The notes below the pieces were generated by a model. That model was not told the origin of the DNA, did not search any database, and was given only the letters and a program-made list of their open reading frames with translations. Of a stretch of DNA of 8,436 bases, positions 5,376 through 8,436 are shown piece after piece; within the stretch, counting starts at the first letter, position 1, and the number at the start of each line of letters is the position of its first letter. Where the stretch lies: positions 1 through 8,436 of the forward strand of contig JAFDYM010000490.1 in assembly GCA_018267435.1 (NCBI GenBank), read 5' to 3'. Position numbers and translations under genes: made by a program. This DNA comes from Bacteroidota bacterium. Its GTDB lineage: Bacteria > Bacteroidota > Bacteroidia > Chitinophagales > LD1.

Positions 5376-6731
5376 ATGAAGCTTATTCAAAAATTAAGAG
5401 AGATTTGGAGTATAGATGAATTGCGCCAGCGCATTCTTCTTACTTTAGGTCTTATTGTAGTTTACCGCCTTGGTACTTATATAGCCCTGCCGGGTATAGA
5501 CCCTACCAAGTTGGACCAAATGTCATCTAATGGCTCTTCTGGTATCCTAGGCCTAGTTAACCTATTTGCAGGTGGCGCATTCAACCGTGCCTCTATTTTT
5601 GCATTGGGTATCATGCCTTACATATCTGCTTCTATCGCCATACAGCTACTTACACTAGCTGTTCCTTCATTCCAAAAAATGCAGAAGGAAGGCGAAAGCG
5701 GCCGCAGAAAACTTAACCAGTGGACCCGTATCCTTACAGTAGTAGTAACTGCTGCGCAAGGTTGGGGTTATGCAGTTTACTTGCGCAATACCGATGGTGG
5801 TGCCATAGTACAATCATTGCCGCCGGTAGTATTCTGGGCATCTACACTTGTTACACTTACAGCAGGTACTTTGTTTGTAATGTGGATGGGTGAGAAGATA
5901 ACCGACAAAGGTATAGGCAACGGTATATCACTTATCATCATGGTAGGTATATTGGCTAGGTTCCCTATAGCTATAGCGCAGGAATTTACTGCACGCTTGG
6001 CTAAAGGTGGTCTTATAGCTTTCGTTATCGAAATGGCTTTCCTTATAGTAGTAATAGGAGCATGTATCCTATTGGTACAAGGTACCCGTCGTATACCGGT
6101 GCAGTACGCTAAGCGTAACATAGTACAAGGTGGCCGTATGATGCAGGCAGGTGGTGTTCGCCAGTTCCTTCCATTGAAACTGAACGCTGCAGGTGTTATG
6201 CCAATTATCTTCGCGCAAGCTATTATGTTCCTACCTGCTACTATAGCACAGTTTGCTAGCAGTGGTGCGCAGAACAGTTCTATACTAATGGCACTTAGCG
6301 ATATTAAATCAGGCTGGTACAACTTGTTGAACTTCCTACTAATCGTAGCGTTCACATACTTCTACACGGCTTTGATTATTAACCCTACACAAATAGCTGA
6401 CGACCTTAAGCGTAACAGCGGTTTTATACCAGGTATCAAGCCAGGTAAAAACACCGAAAGCTTTATTGATGCAGTTATTTCTCGTATCACATTACCAGGC
6501 GCTATATTCCTAGGTATTATAGCTATACTTCCTGCCATCATTATGATGTTTGGTGTGGACCAAGGTTTCGCTATGTTCTTTGGTGGTAGCAGTATCCTAA
6601 TCATGGTGGGTGTAATACTTGATACACTTCAAACTATTGAAACTTACTTGTTGAACCGCCACTACGATGGTCTTACTTCTTCAGGAAGGATTAAGGGCAG
6701 ACAAGGTAATATGTACCAAACCAGTATGTAA
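5376..6731 (+). CDS. secY: Preprotein translocase subunit SecY
   Basis: Channel-forming subunit of the SecYEG translocon in the inner membrane, exporting unfolded proteins with SecA or inserting membrane proteins. The 451 residues carry about ten hydrophobic segments. Landmarks are TM1 with the following plug/TM2 region (NLFAGGAFNRASIFALGIMP, 62-81, then YISASIAIQLL, 82-92), MGEKITDKGIGNGISLI (171-187), the cytoplasmic GTRRIPVQYAKR loop (236-247), NPTQIADDLKRNSGFIPGIK (336-355), and the TM10 end with LDTLQTIETYLLNRHYDGL (415-433). The length is normal for Bacteroidota. The start is the ATG at 5376, 65 bases after rplO, preceded by an A-rich stretch. The gene is bracketed by two terminator-like hairpins. 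Confidence 0.98.
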   Translation: MKLIQKLREIWSIDELRQRILLTLGLIVVYRLGTYIALPGIDPTKLDQMSSNGSSGILGLVNLFAGGAFNRASIFALGIMPYISASIAIQLLTLAVPSFQKMQKEGESGRRKLNQWTRILTVVVTAAQGWGYAVYLRNTDGGAIVQSLPPVVFWASTLVTLTAGTLFVMWMGEKITDKGIGNGISLIIMVGILARFPIAIAQEFTARLAKGGLIAFVIEMAFLIVVIGACILLVQGTRRIPVQYAKRNIVQGGRMMQAGGVRQFLPLKLNAAGVMPIIFAQAIMFLPATIAQFASSGAQNSSILMALSDIKSGWYNLLNFLLIVAFTYFYTALIINPTQIADDLKRNSGFIPGIKPGKNTESFIDAVISRITLPGAIFLGIIAILPAIIMMFGVDQGFAMFFGGSSILIMVGVILDTLQTIETYLLNRHYDGLTSSGRIKGRQGNMYQTSM

Positions 6732-6740
6732 AAAATATAG

Positions 6741-6770
6741 CCCCTCTCGCATAACACCGAGAGGGGTTTT
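6741..6770 (+). terminator. Strong intrinsic terminator after secY
   Basis: CCCCTCTCG (6741-6749) pairs perfectly with CGAGAGGGG (6758-6766) around an 8-base loop, followed by TTTTAGTTT. The 9-bp GC-rich stem and T-run make this the strongest terminator in the window. Only 14 bases separate its T-run from the map start codon, leaving no room for a promoter. map must therefore be reached by read-through or from a promoter inside secY that I did not find. Confidence 0.85.
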
Positions 6771-6784
6771 AGTTTATAATAAGT

Positions 6785-7585
6785 ATGGCAATAAGATTAA
6801 ATAGCAACGAGGATATTGAAATGATAAGGCTGAGCGCGGACCTGCTGTCTCGCGCGCATGCCGAGGTTACCAAAGCCATAAAGGTAGGTGTAACCGGTTT
6901 GGAACTTGATAAGATAGCTGAAGAGTTTATACTAGATAATGGCGGCAAGCCTTCATTCAAAGGCTTTCATGGTTTCCCTGCCACGCTTTGTTTATCGCTT
7001 AATAGCGAAGTGGTGCACGGCATACCTAAAAAGGCACCTTTAAAGGATGGCGATGTAGTATCGGTTGACTGTGGAGTAATACTGAACGGCTGGTACAGCG
7101 ATATGGCTTATACCTATGGCCTAGGCAACGTAAAGCCCGAAGTGCAGGATTTGATAAGGGTAACTAAAGAATCGTTGGCATTGGGCATAGCACAGGCCGC
7201 TGCAGGCAAGCGCACCGGCGACATAGGTTTTGCCGTACAGGAACTGTGTGAGGTGAAGAACCCATACAAGTGCGTACGCGAACTAGTGGGCCACGGCGTA
7301 GGCAAAGGCATACATGAAGACCCTCAGGTACCTAACTATGGTAGGAGGGGAGACGGCACCAGGTTGCCCGAAAACTGCGTAATATGCATAGAGCCGATGG
7401 TAAATCTTGGTAAAAAAGGTGTGTATACCGCAAAAGATGATTGGACGATTGTAACGCAGGACCATAAGCCATCGGCGCATTTTGAGCATACTTTGGCAGT
7501 AAAAGTGGGCGGACCTGATATTTTATCAACTTTTAAGTACATAGAAGAGGCCATGTATGCCAACCCAGAGTTGGTAAAGATATAG
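6785..7585 (+). CDS. map: Methionine aminopeptidase, type I
   Basis: Cytoplasmic metalloenzyme that removes the initiator methionine from nascent proteins with a small second residue, after deformylation. The 266 residues form one pita-bread domain. The five metal ligands can be assigned as D95 (VSVDCG), D106 (YSDMAY), H170 (VGHGVG), E203 (CIEPMV) and E234 (FEHTLAV). H79 (VVHGIP) and H177 (GIHEDP) match the conserved active-site histidines. There is no N-terminal zinc-finger extension. Placement after secY is common in Gram-positives and Bacteroidota. The start codon is 14 bases after the secY terminator's T-run, so expression probably depends on read-through. Confidence 0.98.
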   Translation: MAIRLNSNEDIEMIRLSADLLSRAHAEVTKAIKVGVTGLELDKIAEEFILDNGGKPSFKGFHGFPATLCLSLNSEVVHGIPKKAPLKDGDVVSVDCGVILNGWYSDMAYTYGLGNVKPEVQDLIRVTKESLALGIAQAAAGKRTGDIGFAVQELCEVKNPYKCVRELVGHGVGKGIHEDPQVPNYGRRGDGTRLPENCVICIEPMVNLGKKGVYTAKDDWTIVTQDHKPSAHFEHTLAVKVGGPDILSTFKYIEEAMYANPELVKI

Positions 7586-7623
7586 CCCTGTGTACAGAAA
7601 GCTGAAAAATTATAGTTCAAACA

Positions 7624-7654
7624 TTTGTAACTTTGTTGATAAAACCTATTTTTG
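7624..7654 (+). promoter_or_regulatory. Bacteroidota-type promoter of infA-rpmJ-rpsM
   Basis: TTTG (7624-7627), a 19-base spacer, and TATTTTTG (7647-7654) match the phylum's -33/-7 promoter exactly. It lies in the 109-base map-infA spacer, the largest in the plus-strand cluster. Transcription should start around 7658-7662, leaving a leader of about 35 bases. The spacing equals that of the rplE promoter, and the sequence from the -7 box into the start site is also alike (TTTTGC, two differing bases, then TCC). Confidence 0.8.
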
Positions 7655-7694
7655 CGTTCCCTTTTTAGGGGCGTGTGTATTTTTAACTCGATAG

Positions 7695-7913
7695 ATGGCA
7701 AAACAGGACCTAATTAAGCAAGACGGAACCATAACTGAAGCATTAAGCAATGCTATGTTTAGGGTTAAATTAGAGAACGGCCACGAAATTATTGCCCATA
7801 TTTCGGGTAAGATGAGGATGAACTACATAAAGATATTGCCGGGCGATAGGGTGCAGATAGAAATGAGCCCGTATGATTTGAATAAAGGAAGGATAACCTT
7901 CAGGTATAAATAA
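7695..7913 (+). CDS. infA: Translation initiation factor IF-1
   Basis: Binds the 30S A-site during initiation and works with IF-2 and IF-3 to select initiator tRNA. It is exactly 72 residues, the usual length, and forms a single S1-like OB fold. Visible landmarks are MAKQDLIKQDGTITEALSNA, MFRVKLENGHEIIAHISGKM (21-40), the RMNYIKILPGDRVQIEMSPY segment (41-60), and the ending DLNKGRITFRYK. The start is an ATG within its own leader, about 35 bases after the predicted transcription start. The gene leads a unit with rpmJ and rpsM (25 and 33 base spacers). Confidence 0.98.
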   Translation: MAKQDLIKQDGTITEALSNAMFRVKLENGHEIIAHISGKMRMNYIKILPGDRVQIEMSPYDLNKGRITFRYK

Positions 7914-7938
7914 GTAAGACAATAAACTAAATAAAGTC

Positions 7939-8055
7939 ATGAAAGTAAGAGCTTCAGTTAAAAAGAGAAGTGCAGATTGTAAAGTGGTACGCCGCAATGG
8001 TGTGGTGTATATCATTAACAAGAAAAATCCTAAGTTCAAACAACGTCAGGGTTAA
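7939..8055 (+). CDS. rpmJ: 50S ribosomal protein L36, zinc-independent form
   Basis: The smallest large-subunit protein, bound to 23S rRNA near the base of the L7/L12 region. I translated 38 residues: MKVRASVKKRSADCKVVRRN followed by GVVYIINKKNPKFKQRQG. The family start MKVRASVKK and end KQRQG are intact. In zinc-binding L36 the ligands are C11, C14, C27 and H33; here positions 11, 27 and 33 are S, N and F, and only C14 remains, so this copy should not bind zinc. This pattern is normal for Bacteroidota. The ATG is 25 bases after infA. Confidence 0.97.
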   Translation: MKVRASVKKRSADCKVVRRNGVVYIINKKNPKFKQRQG

Positions 8056-8088
8056 TCAATTTTAATTATCAAAACAAAGACATAGAAA

Positions 8089-8436
8089 ATGGCACGTATT
8101 GCTGGTGTAGATCTTCCAAAGAACAAAAGGGGCGTAATAGGCTTAACGTATATTTATGGTATAGGCAGAACAACTGCTGAAAAGATATTGACTTCGGGCG
8201 GTATCGACATAAACACCAAAGTAAAAGATTGGAACGATGAGCAAATGAACGCTATCCTAAACTACTTGGCTAACAACATTAAAGTGGAAGGTGAGCTAAG
8301 GGGCGAAGTTCAACAGAACATCAAGCGTTTGCAAGATATAGGCTCTTTCCGTGGTATCCGCCACCGTAAAGGTTTGCCTGTACGTGGCCAACGTACCAAA
8401 ACCAACTCACGTACTCGTAAGGGTAAGCGTAAGACG
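8089..8436 (+). CDS. rpsM: 30S ribosomal protein S13 (C-terminus cut by window edge)
   Basis: Small-subunit head protein that forms bridges with the 50S subunit (L5 and 23S rRNA) and contacts P-site tRNA with its tail. I read 116 codons to the right edge without a stop. The start MARIAGVDLPKNKRGVIGLT, the YGIGRTTAEKIL helix-two-turns-helix segment (23-34), GELRGEVQQNIKRLQDIG (68-85), FRGIRHRKGLPVRGQRTKTN (87-106) and a very basic tail are diagnostic. Bacterial S13 is about 120-126 residues, so only several residues are probably missing. The ATG is 33 bases after rpmJ, preceded by GACATAGAAA. In related genomes rpsK, rpsD, rpoA and rplQ follow. Confidence 0.97.
   Translation, partial: MARIAGVDLPKNKRGVIGLTYIYGIGRTTAEKILTSGGIDINTKVKDWNDEQMNAILNYLANNIKVEGELRGEVQQNIKRLQDIGSFRGIRHRKGLPVRGQRTKTNSRTRKGKRKT

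Noticed and set aside
5777..6355. Long minus-strand frame (192 codons) inside secY
   Set aside because: It lies wholly opposite a conserved part of secY and its product resembles no known family.
7659..7670. CCCT-TTTT-AGGG hairpin at the start of the infA transcript
   Set aside because: A 4-bp stem is too weak to call without comparative support.
1..8436. CRISPR arrays, insertion sequences, phage, toxin-antitoxin or other accessory system
   Set aside because: No regularly spaced repeats, transposase, integrase or terminal inverted repeats were seen. All coding sequence is accounted for by housekeeping genes.

Overview
The window carries the spc-type ribosomal protein cluster of a member of the Bacteroidota, possibly a Chitinophagales/Sphingobacteriales-like lineage. 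A divergent Na+/H+ antiporter gene lies to its left. Four things point to this phylum. The gene order is rplE-rpsN-rpsH-rplF-rplR-rpsE-rpmD-rplO-secY-map-infA-rpmJ-rpsM. There are no Shine-Dalgarno sequences; starts are preceded by A-rich DNA. Two promoters match the phylum's TTTG / TAnnTTTG form exactly. S14 and L36 are both zinc-independent forms. The lineage below phylum is a guess.

Layout. Positions 1-1061 (minus strand) hold nhaA, cut by the left edge and missing its last few tens of residues. Positions 1062-1678 are a 617-base divergent intergenic region with no credible gene. It holds a terminator-like hairpin, two pairs of short direct repeats, the promoter of the ribosomal operon (1599-1629) and a small leader hairpin. 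From 1679 to the right edge everything is on the plus strand: eight ribosomal protein genes (L5, S14, S8, L6, L18, S5, L30, L15), secY, map (methionine aminopeptidase), infA (IF-1), rpmJ (L36), and rpsM (S13, cut by the right edge).

The genes work together. The ribosomal proteins build both subunits, IF-1 supports initiation, methionine aminopeptidase trims nascent N-termini, and SecY is the channel for exported and membrane proteins. Punctuation inside the cluster suggests it is not one uniform transcript. A GAAA-capped hairpin without a U-tract sits between rplF and rplR. Terminator-like hairpins sit between rplO and secY and between secY and map. A second strong promoter sits in front of infA.

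The most unusual point is that the cluster starts at rplE. In the usual order rplX, rplN and the S10 genes come directly before rplE; here they are replaced by a promoter-bearing spacer and nhaA. I found no sign of a novel defence, mobile or biosynthetic system. All genes are recognisable housekeeping genes, and the points worth a second look are in the non-coding spacers.
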